A DNA stretch of 64,000 nt from Planctomycetota bacterium (GTDB lineage: Bacteria > Planctomycetota > UBA1135 > GCA-002686595). The DNA is taken from assembly GCA_014238415.1 (NCBI GenBank), contig JABABA010000014.1:1-64000 (forward strand), written 5' to 3'. Of the stretch, positions 36,469 through 45,508 are shown one piece after another. The translations under genes were made by a program, and so were the position numbers. The notes under the pieces were generated by a model. The model had not been told where the DNA came from. It did not search any database and was given only the letters and a program-made list of their open reading frames with translations. Every line of letters starts with the position of its first letter. The stretch's first letter is position 1.

Positions 36469-38546
36469 TGAGTACGGCAAGCAAGGTTGGCTGGGTCTTG
36501 GTGGTCGGGCTTTGGCTTGCTGCTTGCGGGGATTCGAAGCTGCAGACCGAAGCACCCGAGGAGATCCAGGAGCCGGTTGCACAAAGTCCTTTGCTTGCCA
36601 CTGGAAAGCCTGATTTGATTCTGGTTGCCCTGGACGGTTTGCGTTTGGATGACGCCTGGGCCGAGTCAGAGGTGGCGCCGTTTCTGAGCGAGTGGATGCC
36701 TCGCGCTCAGGCTCCCGTGACCATGATCGGCAGCGCCAGTGGACTCAACAGCGCAATGGCTTCTTTGCTGACTGGACTGAGCGCCCAGGAGCACGGCATC
36801 GCATCTCTGCGGGATCCCTTTGGGCAGAAACTTCCCGCCTCGGCTGAAACCCTGGCGGAAGATCTCGCGCGCCATGGTTGGCAGCCTCTCGCCAGCGTGG
36901 CAGCACCTCAGTTGCGGGATGAACTCAGTGGCTTTGGGCAGGGATTCTTGGAATGGTCCGCCCCGATTCTTGATCCGCGGGCCTTTCTGGGTGCGGCCAA
37001 CATCGCAGCCTTGAGCAGCAATCAGTTGCGCGGCTTGCCCGACGCCGCGGCTCCGGTGTTTCTGATGTTGCAGTTCTCGGACATGGCTCAGGAGGGCAGG
37101 CCGAACCCCTCCGCTGCGATTGGTCGGTTGGAGCATCACCTTGGGCCGCACCTGGGGCGTCTGCCACATGTGCAGAAGGCTTTGGCCCTGGGCCGGACCG
37201 ATCCGGAAGGAGCACTTGATGAGATCAAGTCGCTCCTGGGACGGGCTCGGGGTTCCGAGCCCTATCTGGCCTGGCGTCGGGGTCTGCGTGAGGCTCGGCT
37301 TGGGGCGATCGACGAGGCCTTGGCAGCGGTGCTGGAACAACTGCGGGCCATGGGTCGCGGACGGTCCGTCCTGCTTTGCGTGACCTCCCTGCGCGGTGCG
37401 CCACTGGCTCCTCCCCAGGGTCGTGTGCGACCGGCTTTTCTGCCGGATCAGATGCGGGTGCTGGCGCGGATAGGCAGCTTGGATGCAAAGACCGGGCGAA
37501 CCCTGCACGGAGTCTTTGATCTGGCGAGTTTGTCCAAGTACTTACGAGGTCAGTTGTTCGGCGGTGGACCCCATGAACCGAGGGCAGGAGTGCTGGTCCA
37601 GGACCCGGGGCTTGAGCGCTTTGGGGCCTTTGGCCGTTTTTTCCAGATGGAGGAACATCGATTGACCGAGCAGGTGCTCTGGAGTGCGGAGGGCGAGCTG
37701 CAGGATCTGGTTTCGAATCCGGGGCCGGTGGCGGTCCTTGGTTCGATCCTAAGGCAGAAGCCTTTGTTTGGTTGGCGTCTTGGTGGTTCGCCCGTGCCTC
37801 TTGATTTGCGTTGGCGCGTGATGGAGGGCACTCTCAGGTCAGCGCGGGTGCGAGGCGAGGGCAGTACGGCCTCGGCCAAAGGCGTGCGTGGGCGGGCTCA
37901 CCTGGAGCCCGGTGGTCAGGTGGACATGCTCGGGGGGGCGCGTTCACAGAACTGGGTGCTGCATGTGGAGGCAGATACGGCTCTGCCCCATGGACCTTGG
38001 TCGGCGGGGATGCCCGCGCTTTCTGTGACCCAGGACCCGGTGCCCTGGACCAGCGAAGAACCCCATCCGAGTTTGACCCAGGGCAGCGGTTGGGCGCGTT
38101 TGGAGTTGCCTGCGGCGGGAGACTTTGAGGTCTGGATGGTGCGCCATCCCGCACGCTTGCGTGAGCCCTTTCCCCTTGAATGGGCGGCGGATCAGGGCCT
38201 GCAGGTCAAGCAGGTTGGATCCGAGGCGATTCATGTGCAGGGCACGGGCGCGGCGGTGATTCAGTTGGGGCTGCCTCCCAAGCGTGAGTGTGCCTTGTCG
38301 ATTCGGTTGGGAGATCGCTGGCTTGCGCCTTGGGAGATCGAGAGCGCGGGCATGCAATTGGGGAGTGAGTCCCAGGTGCGGTTGCTCATGCCGCCGCACT
38401 TTGGGGTGCTTGATGGTGCGGGGGGTGTCAGTGGATCTGGTCCAGTACACCTGGAGAACCTCACCCCTCAGCCCATCTTCGGTCCCCTCGCTGCCGCACC
38501 CTCCCAGGCCCGCGATTTCATCCATTCATTGCCACCTGCCGAATAA
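36468..38546 (+). CDS. sulfatase-fold lipoprotein without catalytic Cys
   Basis: The protein of about 692 residues begins with a lipobox (WLAAC). Its first 280 residues look like the alkaline-phosphatase/sulfatase superfamily: ILVALDGLRLDD near the start, and SASGLNSAMASLLTGLSAQ where active sulfatases have C-x-P-x-R. The Cys, Pro and Arg are replaced, so formylglycine chemistry is not possible. The remaining 400 residues are Gly/Leu-rich and of unknown fold. A binding role or another hydrolytic activity is possible. It is in an operon with the threonine dehydratase gene. Confidence 0.6.
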   Translation: MSTASKVGWVLVVGLWLAACGDSKLQTEAPEEIQEPVAQSPLLATGKPDLILVALDGLRLDDAWAESEVAPFLSEWMPRAQAPVTMIGSASGLNSAMASLLTGLSAQEHGIASLRDPFGQKLPASAETLAEDLARHGWQPLASVAAPQLRDELSGFGQGFLEWSAPILDPRAFLGAANIAALSSNQLRGLPDAAAPVFLMLQFSDMAQEGRPNPSAAIGRLEHHLGPHLGRLPHVQKALALGRTDPEGALDEIKSLLGRARGSEPYLAWRRGLREARLGAIDEALAAVLEQLRAMGRGRSVLLCVTSLRGAPLAPPQGRVRPAFLPDQMRVLARIGSLDAKTGRTLHGVFDLASLSKYLRGQLFGGGPHEPRAGVLVQDPGLERFGAFGRFFQMEEHRLTEQVLWSAEGELQDLVSNPGPVAVLGSILRQKPLFGWRLGGSPVPLDLRWRVMEGTLRSARVRGEGSTASAKGVRGRAHLEPGGQVDMLGGARSQNWVLHVEADTALPHGPWSAGMPALSVTQDPVPWTSEEPHPSLTQGSGWARLELPAAGDFEVWMVRHPARLREPFPLEWAADQGLQVKQVGSEAIHVQGTGAAVIQLGLPPKRECALSIRLGDRWLAPWEIESAGMQLGSESQVRLLMPPHFGVLDGAGGVSGSGPVHLENLTPQPIFGPLAAAPSQARDFIHSLPPAE

Positions 38547-38565
38547 TCGGCGATCATAGATCCCC

Positions 38566-39360
38566 GTGAAACGAATCGTCCTGTGCCGGCCCGAGGGGCC
38601 TCGGAATGTGGGCATGGCTCTGCGAGCCTGCCAGAATTTCGGTCCCTGCGAGTTGCACCTGGTAGCGCCCAAGCGACCGAGTTGTCTGGTGCATCCGGAC
38701 TTTCAGCAGATGTCCCATGGGGCCGATGAAGCGAGGCGTGCAATCGTGGTGCATGAGACCTTGAAGAACGCCCTGGCGGACACTCACCATGCGGTGGGCT
38801 TCACCGCCCGGCCGCGGGACTTGCGCGACCGTCGGGACTGGCGCAAGGTTGCGCCGGATCTGGAGCAGGTGGCCAGTTCGCCCGACGAGTGTCTGGCCCT
38901 GGTCTTTGGCACGGAGGAAACTGGGTTGGATCGCGGGGAAGTGGACCAGTGCGCGGAACTTGTGCACATTCGTACCAGCGCTTCCCATACTTCGTTGAAT
39001 CTGGCCATGGCGGTGACCGTGGTACTCTCGGATCTGTTTGTGGGGGAGGGACATCGGGAGCGTGAGCGGGGCTCCAAGCGGCTGGACCAGGAGGGGCGCT
39101 ACTTTCTTGCCGGTCGCATGAAAGAGGTCTTTGCGGAAAAGGTCATGCGTTCCGCCGAGGCGTCGGATCTGGTGATCCAGATGATCGATCGGGTCATGCT
39201 GCGGGCGCCTTTGGAGAATCGGGACGCCAAGGCCTGGCATCTGATCCTGAAGAATCTTGGTTCCGAGCTGACACCTGCGGACCTGGGGCTGGTGACCCAT
39301 GAAAAGGGACAGCGCCGGAAGGAACTGAAGGAGCGCCGGGACGCGGGAGGGGACTCCTGA
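38566..39360 (+). CDS. TrmJ-type tRNA 2'-O-methyltransferase (SpoU family)
   Basis: The 264-residue SPOUT enzyme has the trefoil-knot motifs RPEGPRNVGMALRAC, VFGTEETGL and SLNLAMAV. TrmJ methylates the ribose at position 32 of tRNA from SAM. A helical C-terminal extension matches the family. The start is GTG, 19 bases after the lipoprotein stop. Confidence 0.88.
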   Translation: MKRIVLCRPEGPRNVGMALRACQNFGPCELHLVAPKRPSCLVHPDFQQMSHGADEARRAIVVHETLKNALADTHHAVGFTARPRDLRDRRDWRKVAPDLEQVASSPDECLALVFGTEETGLDRGEVDQCAELVHIRTSASHTSLNLAMAVTVVLSDLFVGEGHRERERGSKRLDQEGRYFLAGRMKEVFAEKVMRSAEASDLVIQMIDRVMLRAPLENRDAKAWHLILKNLGSELTPADLGLVTHEKGQRRKELKERRDAGGDS

Positions 39361-39395
39361 TAGTCGCGGCCCCTCTGGTCACGTAAGCTGCATCC

Positions 39396-39992
39396 ATGGT
39401 TCACCTCGGACGCATCTACACCAAAACCGGCGACGATGGTTTCACGGCTCTCGGCGATGGAACGCGAGTGCCCAAGGACAGCGCGCGGGTAGCAGCCTAT
39501 GGAGATGTGGACGAGTGCTCGAGTGCTTTGGGTCTGGCCCTTGCGCAGGGTCTCAGCGAGCCCTGGGCCGAACGTCTGGCCCAGGTGCAAAACGATCTGT
39601 TTGATGTTGGCTCGGACCTCTGCCGACCTGGGGATCCCGAGAGCGAGGCGCGCATTGGCGAGGCCTATGTAGAGCGTCTTGAGAGCTGGATCGATGAGGC
39701 CAATCAGGACCTGCCGGATCTGACCTCGTTCATCCTGCCGGGCGGTACTCTTGGCGCCGGCTGGTTGCATCTGGCGCGTACGATCTGCCGGAGGGCGGAG
39801 CGTTCGGTAGTGACCCTGTTTGGCGATCCCGATGAGGCCGCCCAGTCCAATCCCAAAGTGCTGCTGTACTTGAACCGCCTTTCGGACCTGCTGTTCGTCC
39901 TGGCGCGCCGGATGAACCACGACAGTGCGAGCCAGGGGGGCGGCGATGGCGACGTGCTCTGGCGTCCCGCGGGGAAGAACGAGGACGACTGA
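39396..39992 (+). CDS. cob(I)alamin adenosyltransferase (PduO type)
   Basis: The 198-residue four-helix-bundle enzyme transfers adenosyl from ATP to cobalamin. The N-terminal YTKTGDDGFTALGDG binds ATP, and FILPGG and RTICRRAERSV are conserved. It implies use of adenosylcobalamin. A TAAGCT hexamer lies 6 nt before the ATG. The miaE start follows its stop directly. Confidence 0.92.
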   Translation: MVHLGRIYTKTGDDGFTALGDGTRVPKDSARVAAYGDVDECSSALGLALAQGLSEPWAERLAQVQNDLFDVGSDLCRPGDPESEARIGEAYVERLESWIDEANQDLPDLTSFILPGGTLGAGWLHLARTICRRAERSVVTLFGDPDEAAQSNPKVLLYLNRLSDLLFVLARRMNHDSASQGGGDGDVLWRPAGKNEDD

Positions 39993-40577
39993 GTGGGCCT
40001 CGACCTTTGTTGGGCCACGCCGGTGGAATGGGTCGAGCGCATCGCTCCCCATGAACACGCTCTGCTGAGCGATCATGCTCACTGCGAGTTGAAGGCGGCC
40101 GCAATGGGTCAGGTCTTGATCGCCAAGAATCCCGAGTACCCTGCTCTGGTGCAGGCGATCACACCCATGGTGATCGAGGAGATGGAGCATTTTGCCGTGG
40201 TGCACGCTGAACTGAGCGCACGGGGTGGTCAATTGGGGGAACAAGTCCCCAGCCCCTATGCAGACGGGTTGCACCGGGGCTCCTCCGAGGGCCGCACTTC
40301 CATGCTGCTGGACCGTCTTCTGATCGCGCATCTGATCGAAGGCCGCAGCTTGGAGCGCTTGAATCTGCTCTCCCATCATCATCCCGATGAGCAGTTGCGA
40401 GTTTTCTTTCATGGCTTCTGTGCCAGCGAGGCCCAGCACCGGGCCCTGTTCCTGGGCCTGGCAGAAGAGCTTTTTGGTCCCTCAGCAGGACTCCGGCTCG
40501 AGTATTTGACCGGCTTGGAGTCAAGGGTTCTTGAAGGCTTGAGCTTTGCGCCGCGGGTGCATTCGGGCTTGGGCTAG
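39993..40577 (+). CDS. miaE: tRNA-(ms2io6A)-hydroxylase
   Basis: The 194-residue non-haem di-iron enzyme hydroxylates the isopentenyl group of ms2i6A37 in tRNA. The ligand Glu and His residues appear in ELKAAAMG, EEMEHF, EGRSLERL and SEAQHRALF, with ferritin-like spacing. The start is GTG, immediately after the PduO stop. It is therefore cotranscribed. Confidence 0.9.
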   Translation: MGLDLCWATPVEWVERIAPHEHALLSDHAHCELKAAAMGQVLIAKNPEYPALVQAITPMVIEEMEHFAVVHAELSARGGQLGEQVPSPYADGLHRGSSEGRTSMLLDRLLIAHLIEGRSLERLNLLSHHHPDEQLRVFFHGFCASEAQHRALFLGLAEELFGPSAGLRLEYLTGLESRVLEGLSFAPRVHSGLG

Positions 40578-40648
40578 CGGGACTCTTGATCGTCGAGCAG
40601 GATCTGTTGATGATCTGATCCCGGGGTCAACGCCCCGTCGACCCTGCT

Positions 40649-42058
40649 GTGCTCTTCCACTCCCCTCTGTTCCTGACCGCGTTCCTGCCCCTGGTGGTGC
40701 TGCTGGCCTGGGTCGCCGGCCGGCGCGGCCGGAACTGGGTGCTGCTCGCCGCGAGTCTGTTGTTCTATGCCTGGGGCGAAGGCCCCATGGTAGCGGTGCT
40801 GGCCGCTTCAGCTCTGGTGCACCATTTGCTTGGCCTGCTGGTGGGCCGCAGGGGAACTCTGCTTTCCCACTGGGCCCTGGGCGTGGGGGTGGCCTTTGAT
40901 GTGGGTCTCTTGGTGCTCTTCAAGTACTCGGCATGGCTCTTTGGGGAGACTCCTGACCTGGCCCTGGCGCTGCGTTCTGACGGGGCCACGGGACCGCCCA
41001 TCGGAGTCAGTTTCTTTACCTTCCAAGCACTTTCCTATCTGGTTGATGTGCATCGCGGTGTGGTTGAGCCTCAGCGCAGTCCATTCAAATTTGCGCTGTA
41101 TCTCTCGCTCTTTCCCCAGCTGATTGCGGGTCCCATTGTGCGCTACGCGGATGTGGCCACTCAGATCGATGGGCGCGAGGTCAAATTGCAGCGCGTGGCG
41201 GACGGTTTTCGTCGCTTTGCCACGGGCTTGGGCAAAAAGGTTCTGTTGGCTGGGAGCATTGCTCCGGTGGCTGACCAGGCCTTCAACCTGCCCCCCGGCG
41301 AGCTGGGTTTTGGCCTGGCCTGGCTGGGCCTGGCGTGTTACTCACTGCAGATCTACCTGGACTTCTCAGGGTACAGCGACATGGCCATCGGCATCGGTCG
41401 CATGCTGGGCTTTGAGTTCCTGGAGAACTTCTTGCACCCCTATTCCAGTCGCTCGGTGACCGAGTTCTGGAGACGTTGGCATGTGTCTCTTTCCAGTTGG
41501 TTCCGGGACTACCTCTACATTCCCCTGGGGGGTAATCGTCACGGGCGGGTACGCACGGGCTGCCATCTGGTGGCGGTTTTTCTCTTGTGCGGCCTGTGGC
41601 ACGGAGCGGCCTGGACCTTTGTGCTTTGGGGAGTCTGGCATGGAGCTTTGTTGGTCATGGAACGGGTGGGCCTGGGACGCCTCTTGGCACGCCTGCCCCG
41701 TGCCTGCCAGCACCTTTGGTTGCTGTTGGCGGTTTGCCTGGGCTGGGTTCCCTTCCGCTGTGAGTCCATGGGGCAGGCCGGGTCCTACTTTGGCGCCTTG
41801 TTTGGTTTTGGATCCTCCAACAGTCCCTGGACTCTGGAGCGATTCATGACTCCGGCGGTGTTTCTTGGGTTGCTGCTGGGAGCCCTGGCCAGCGTGCCCT
41901 GGGTTCCCTGGGCCCGGCGCACCCTGGCAGAGATCAACACTTCTGCCCGCCGTCGCTGGCTGGTGGTGGCGGACCTTTCGCTCTTCCTGGTTCTGGCCTT
42001 GAGTCTGGCTGAGGGCTTGGGCGGTACGAGCACTCCTTTCATCTATTTCCGTTTCTAG
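40649..42058 (+). CDS. MBOAT O-acyltransferase (AlgI-like)
   Basis: The 469-residue protein has about ten transmembrane helices and the MBOAT motifs FPQLIAGPIVRYADV and GLWHGAAWTFVLWG; the His in the latter is the catalytic residue. AlgI-type proteins pass acetyl groups across the inner membrane to modify an exopolysaccharide. The start is GTG. The AlgX-like gene follows 4 bases after, forming the usual pair. Confidence 0.9.
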   Translation: MLFHSPLFLTAFLPLVVLLAWVAGRRGRNWVLLAASLLFYAWGEGPMVAVLAASALVHHLLGLLVGRRGTLLSHWALGVGVAFDVGLLVLFKYSAWLFGETPDLALALRSDGATGPPIGVSFFTFQALSYLVDVHRGVVEPQRSPFKFALYLSLFPQLIAGPIVRYADVATQIDGREVKLQRVADGFRRFATGLGKKVLLAGSIAPVADQAFNLPPGELGFGLAWLGLACYSLQIYLDFSGYSDMAIGIGRMLGFEFLENFLHPYSSRSVTEFWRRWHVSLSSWFRDYLYIPLGGNRHGRVRTGCHLVAVFLLCGLWHGAAWTFVLWGVWHGALLVMERVGLGRLLARLPRACQHLWLLLAVCLGWVPFRCESMGQAGSYFGALFGFGSSNSPWTLERFMTPAVFLGLLLGALASVPWVPWARRTLAEINTSARRRWLVVADLSLFLVLALSLAEGLGGTSTPFIYFRF

Positions 42059-42062
42059 ATCC

Positions 42063-43640
42063 ATGAGCGAGCAGATCAAAACCGAGGGCACTAACAGGGA
42101 TCGCATCCTGGTCATGGCCTGTCTGCTGCTGCTGGCGGTGCCGGGGCTGAGCTCACTGGGTGTGGACTTGGAGCAACGGGGCGAAGAACTTCGGCGCCGA
42201 GAACGGCGGCCTGTTCAAGGATGGCAGGCTCCTGCGGCTATCAAGGACAAGACGGGCTGGGCGGAGAAAGCCTACTCGGATCGTCTTGGATTGCGCACAC
42301 CGCTTCTGCAACTGAGGTCCTTGTTTCATTGGGGCCTGTTGGGGCAGGCTCCGGGTACTGAGATGGTGCGCGGAAAGGGCGGTTGGCTCTTCCTTGACTA
42401 TGGTCGCCACCTGGACAACTGGCGCGGCGCTGCACCGATGAGTGATGCTCTGTTGCATGACTGGGTGAAGAACTTCTTGATCCGCAAGGACTTTGCTGAG
42501 GCGGGTGGGTCCAAGTACATTGTTTGCCTCTTGCCCGGTAAGCCGAGCATCTATCCCGAGCGCATTCCCGAGCGCTTTGCCCGGGTGGGCCCCTCACGAA
42601 GAGATCAGTTGATGAGTGCCCTGCGTGAAGCAGGCGTGCCGGTGCGTGACCTGCTGCCAAGCATGTTGGCGGGCAAGGCGCATGACAGTCAGGAGGAATG
42701 GGATTTCATGGTGCACCCAACGGGCACCCACTGGTCTGGCCGGGGCGAGCGCGTGGCTGAGGCCTGGCTACGGGCAGAGCTTGACATTGAGCCAGTGCGC
42801 GCCCCCTGGGTGCGTCGAAAGGGACAGCGAGCTGTGGGGGATACTTGGATCACAAGGCTCTATCTCGATGGGCTGGCCCCTTTCAGTGATCTGGAATGGT
42901 GGACCGTGCAGAAGCCTGACAACGGGATCAAGCTGCGCAACAAGCGCCACAGTCGTCAATGGAAGAACGGGGAACGCCGCTTCCACATGAACAATGACTC
43001 CTACGGCCGTGGCATTCGTGACCTGCTTGGCAGGAATGTGTGGCTGCGATCCGTATGGGAGCACTCTCTCGACAGTGGTCGCATGAGGACCAGTCAGGCT
43101 GAAGTGGTTGTGGACTGGTTCGTGGAACGCATGCTTGATGATCTGGTTCCGAGTGAGTTCATGACAAGCACACCCGCAGACTTGCAGCGGGCTTTTGCCG
43201 CGGGCGAGTCGAGTGGGTGGAGCCTGGAGCCTGACAGTCCAGGGACCTGGCGTGTGCTTGGCGAGCAGGTTGTGCACCAGGACCTGGAGCAGCCAGGGAG
43301 AATCCAGGCGGGAGTCAAGCCCGCGACCTTGCTCCTGGAAGGTCTGCCTGAGTTGGAACAGGACTGTATTCTGGAGTTGGACCTTGTGGCGCCCGGGTTC
43401 GGCGGCGTTGAAGTGGGAGTGGCTTCCAGCCCCGGGGGTCTCAAGAGGAGCGAAGTAAGTCAGTGTGTTGCCCATCTGGGCGGGCGTAGGGTTCTCTATG
43501 TTCCGATCCTGGGTATCAAACTGAAGCGTGGGGATCGGCTGCAGGTGCTCTTGGATTGCGGTCCGGGGACTTATGTCCTGCACCGGGTGCGCCTGAGGAA
43601 GATCGAGTCCTTGCTTGGGCTGGGTCTGCGGGCGAGATAG
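42063..43640 (+). CDS. AlgX/AlgJ-like SGNH O-acetyltransferase
   Basis: The 525-residue protein has one N-terminal transmembrane anchor (about residues 15-33) and an SGNH-hydrolase-type domain. The motif HPTGTHWSG holds the catalytic Asp/His equivalent, and HMNNDSYGRG is the second block. It would receive acetyl groups from the MBOAT partner and place them on a polysaccharide in the periplasm. A C-terminal beta domain of about 140 residues may bind the glycan. Confidence 0.8.
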   Translation: MSEQIKTEGTNRDRILVMACLLLLAVPGLSSLGVDLEQRGEELRRRERRPVQGWQAPAAIKDKTGWAEKAYSDRLGLRTPLLQLRSLFHWGLLGQAPGTEMVRGKGGWLFLDYGRHLDNWRGAAPMSDALLHDWVKNFLIRKDFAEAGGSKYIVCLLPGKPSIYPERIPERFARVGPSRRDQLMSALREAGVPVRDLLPSMLAGKAHDSQEEWDFMVHPTGTHWSGRGERVAEAWLRAELDIEPVRAPWVRRKGQRAVGDTWITRLYLDGLAPFSDLEWWTVQKPDNGIKLRNKRHSRQWKNGERRFHMNNDSYGRGIRDLLGRNVWLRSVWEHSLDSGRMRTSQAEVVVDWFVERMLDDLVPSEFMTSTPADLQRAFAAGESSGWSLEPDSPGTWRVLGEQVVHQDLEQPGRIQAGVKPATLLLEGLPELEQDCILELDLVAPGFGGVEVGVASSPGGLKRSEVSQCVAHLGGRRVLYVPILGIKLKRGDRLQVLLDCGPGTYVLHRVRLRKIESLLGLGLRAR

Positions 43641-43686
43641 CCCAAGTGGGGATGGACCTCTCCTTCTCAGGGGCTAGGATCAGTCC

Positions 43687-45186
43687 ATGGCGTTGCATCC
43701 TCTGGCGTTGATTGTGTTCTTGCTTTGTGGTCCCTTGTCTGCTCGTCAGGTTCAAGCCACGGGTACTGCCGAGGGACAGGTCCTGCCGGATTTGGAGCTG
43801 CCTCTGGTGGGAACCGAGGGCACCTTGCGCTTGCGCGGGGAGGCCGGGGATTCACGGCCGATTCTGTTGGTCACCTTTGCCTCCTGGTGAGCTGGTTGTC
43901 GCAAGCACGTGCCCGTGTGGCATGCCGCGACAAGAGAGCTGGTGGCTGCGGGCAGATTGCGCGTGATCGGGGTCGTGCAGGAGCAGCATCGGGAGCGCGC
44001 GGCCCTATGGCTCAAGTGGCAGGGGATCGGATGGCCTGTGGCTTGGGATCCTTTCAACCAACTTGAAGTCAAGCTGGTGCCGAAGGTATTGGCCGTGCAG
44101 CCCGGAGGGCTGGTTCTCAAGGACCGTCTGCATCCCAAGAGAATTGAGGGAGAGGGTGGTTTGCTGGAAGTCATGGGTCGTATGCAAGGGGCGACGGCCG
44201 AGTTGGAGCAACCAGCGCAATTTGGTCCTCATCTGGCCCGGGCCAGGGGACCCATCACCCCCGCTGACGAACCGGGGGAATTCGCACCGGCGGCCATGGC
44301 GACCTTACTGATGGACAGGCAGCGATTGGACGCCGGGTCGTGTAACCGGCGGCGGGCTGCTGTGCAGGCTCTGGTGGACCGTGCCCGAGCCCCTGACGCC
44401 ACGGCCCGTGATCATTTTCGCGCGGGGGTAGCCCAGAGATTGTTGTTGGACCTGGAGGGCCCCAGTCAACGACCAGGTGAACAACCCAACCAGGGCCGTT
44501 TTCAAGGGGCGATCAATTCCTGGTCCCGGGCCTTGAGTCTGGATCCCGGCCAGTACATCTGGCGCCGACGGATCCAGCAGTGGGGGCCACGCCTGGACAA
44601 GCCCTATCCTTTCTACGATTGGGTTCCCCTGGCGAGGAAAGAGCTTGCTGCCCGTGGCCTGGAGCCCGCAGCTTGGAAGGTGTTGCTCTCAGGATCCGAA
44701 ACCGCCAGGGGTGGCTATGACCTGCCCGTGCCCGCGGTCCAAGAGAACCCCGACCCTCTCGCGCAGATTCCATCGGACGTGAAGCAGCGCGTGAGTCTGC
44801 ACTGGGCTGTGGCGCCCCACACGGGTTTTGCTGGACCCAATGTGCGCGTTGCCCCGGGGACTTCCCGGGTACATCTCAGCCTTGTTCTCGCAGAGGACGT
44901 GCGCATCGAACCGGAGGGTGGGCCCCTGGGAATCTGGATCGATCTGCCAGATGGCTGGCGAGCCAGGAGTTCCTGGATCGACCTGCATCCCGTGGGCGAG
45001 GAGGACTATCAGGATTCGCGTCTGGATTTTGAGCTGGTTGCTCCGGCTCCGGGTCCTCCTGGGGAAGCACCTCCCCCCGTGCCCCGCCTGACGGGCTATG
45101 TGCTCTACCCGGTTTGCGTCGGCGAGAATGGCGTCTGCAATCTGTTGCGCCGCAACTTCGACCTGGACCTCCGTCCCGCGCGCTAG
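43687..45186 (+). CDS. redoxin-family selenoprotein with internal UGA (Sec68)
   Basis: The frame runs 499 residues when the TGA at 43888-43890 is read as selenocysteine. A signal peptide (about 1-24) and a TlpA/AhpC-like start (PDLELPLVG) lead to FASW-U68-A-G-C71-RKHVP, where relatives have W-C-x-x-C. The thioredoxin-like fold continues with VIGVVQEQ and the cis-Pro region LVPKVLAV. The remaining 350 residues are a helical linker and a beta-rich C-terminal domain ending near VCVGENGVC, reminiscent of DsbD N-terminal domains. A periplasmic thiol-disulfide role is inferred. A hairpin follows the TGA (43896-43933). A TAGGAT hexamer lies 6 nt before the ATG. Confidence 0.8.
43896..43933 (+). promoter_or_regulatory. 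SECIS-like hairpin of the redoxin gene
   Basis: A perfect 7-bp stem TTGTCGC/GCGACAA is followed by an internal loop and an upper stem C-GTGCC/GGCAT-G. The apical loop is CGTGT, containing GU. The loop begins 23 nt after the TGA, within the spacing used by bacterial SECIS elements that recruit SelB. Confidence 0.65.
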
Positions 45187-45419
45187 GTTCCGAATGCTCG
45201 AAAGCGCTGCCAGAAGCTGGCTTTTTCCGGCGCTGCTTCAAAGCTGGCGCAATCATTGCGCAGGTTGATCTGATGGTGGTTGCCCGGTAGCTGCTGTTCA
45301 TCCAGCCAGGCGTCCTTTTGGGTAGTCTGCATGTGGTCGGGATGCCAGCAGCCCGTTCGTGGGGCCTGGTAGGGGGCCGTCTTCAGATGGCAGCAATTCT
45401 TGCAGAGGATCTTGGTCAT
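45183..45419 (-). CDS. small Cys-rich protein (78 aa)
   Basis: The protein starts MTKILCKNCCHLKTAP and has further Cys at CWHPDH and NDC. It ends in the aromatic, basic FWQRFRAFG. The spacing suggests a metal-binding site with two to four Cys plus His. No family name is known to me. It is convergent with the redoxin selenoprotein gene and overlaps its last 4 bases. Confidence 0.55.
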   Translation of the reverse strand: MTKILCKNCCHLKTAPYQAPRTGCWHPDHMQTTQKDAWLDEQQLPGNHHQINLRNDCASFEAAPEKASFWQRFRAFGT

Positions 45420-45508
45420 GGCATCGGGGTGCGGGTCGTGGCTGGAAAGGATAGTGACCGAAGCCCTGGCGGGGAAGGACTTGGGACTAGCTTTGGTTGC
45501 CGTGGATT

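Noticed and set aside
39099..40439. 446-codon minus-strand frame across TrmJ, PduO and miaE
   Set aside because: It crosses three well-supported genes on the other strand and has no recognisable motif.
43888..43890. TGA in the redoxin gene as a simple nonsense mutation
   Set aside because: The stop lies exactly at the active-site Cys position, the frame stays open for 432 codons, a hairpin follows, and two further genes nearby show the same situation.
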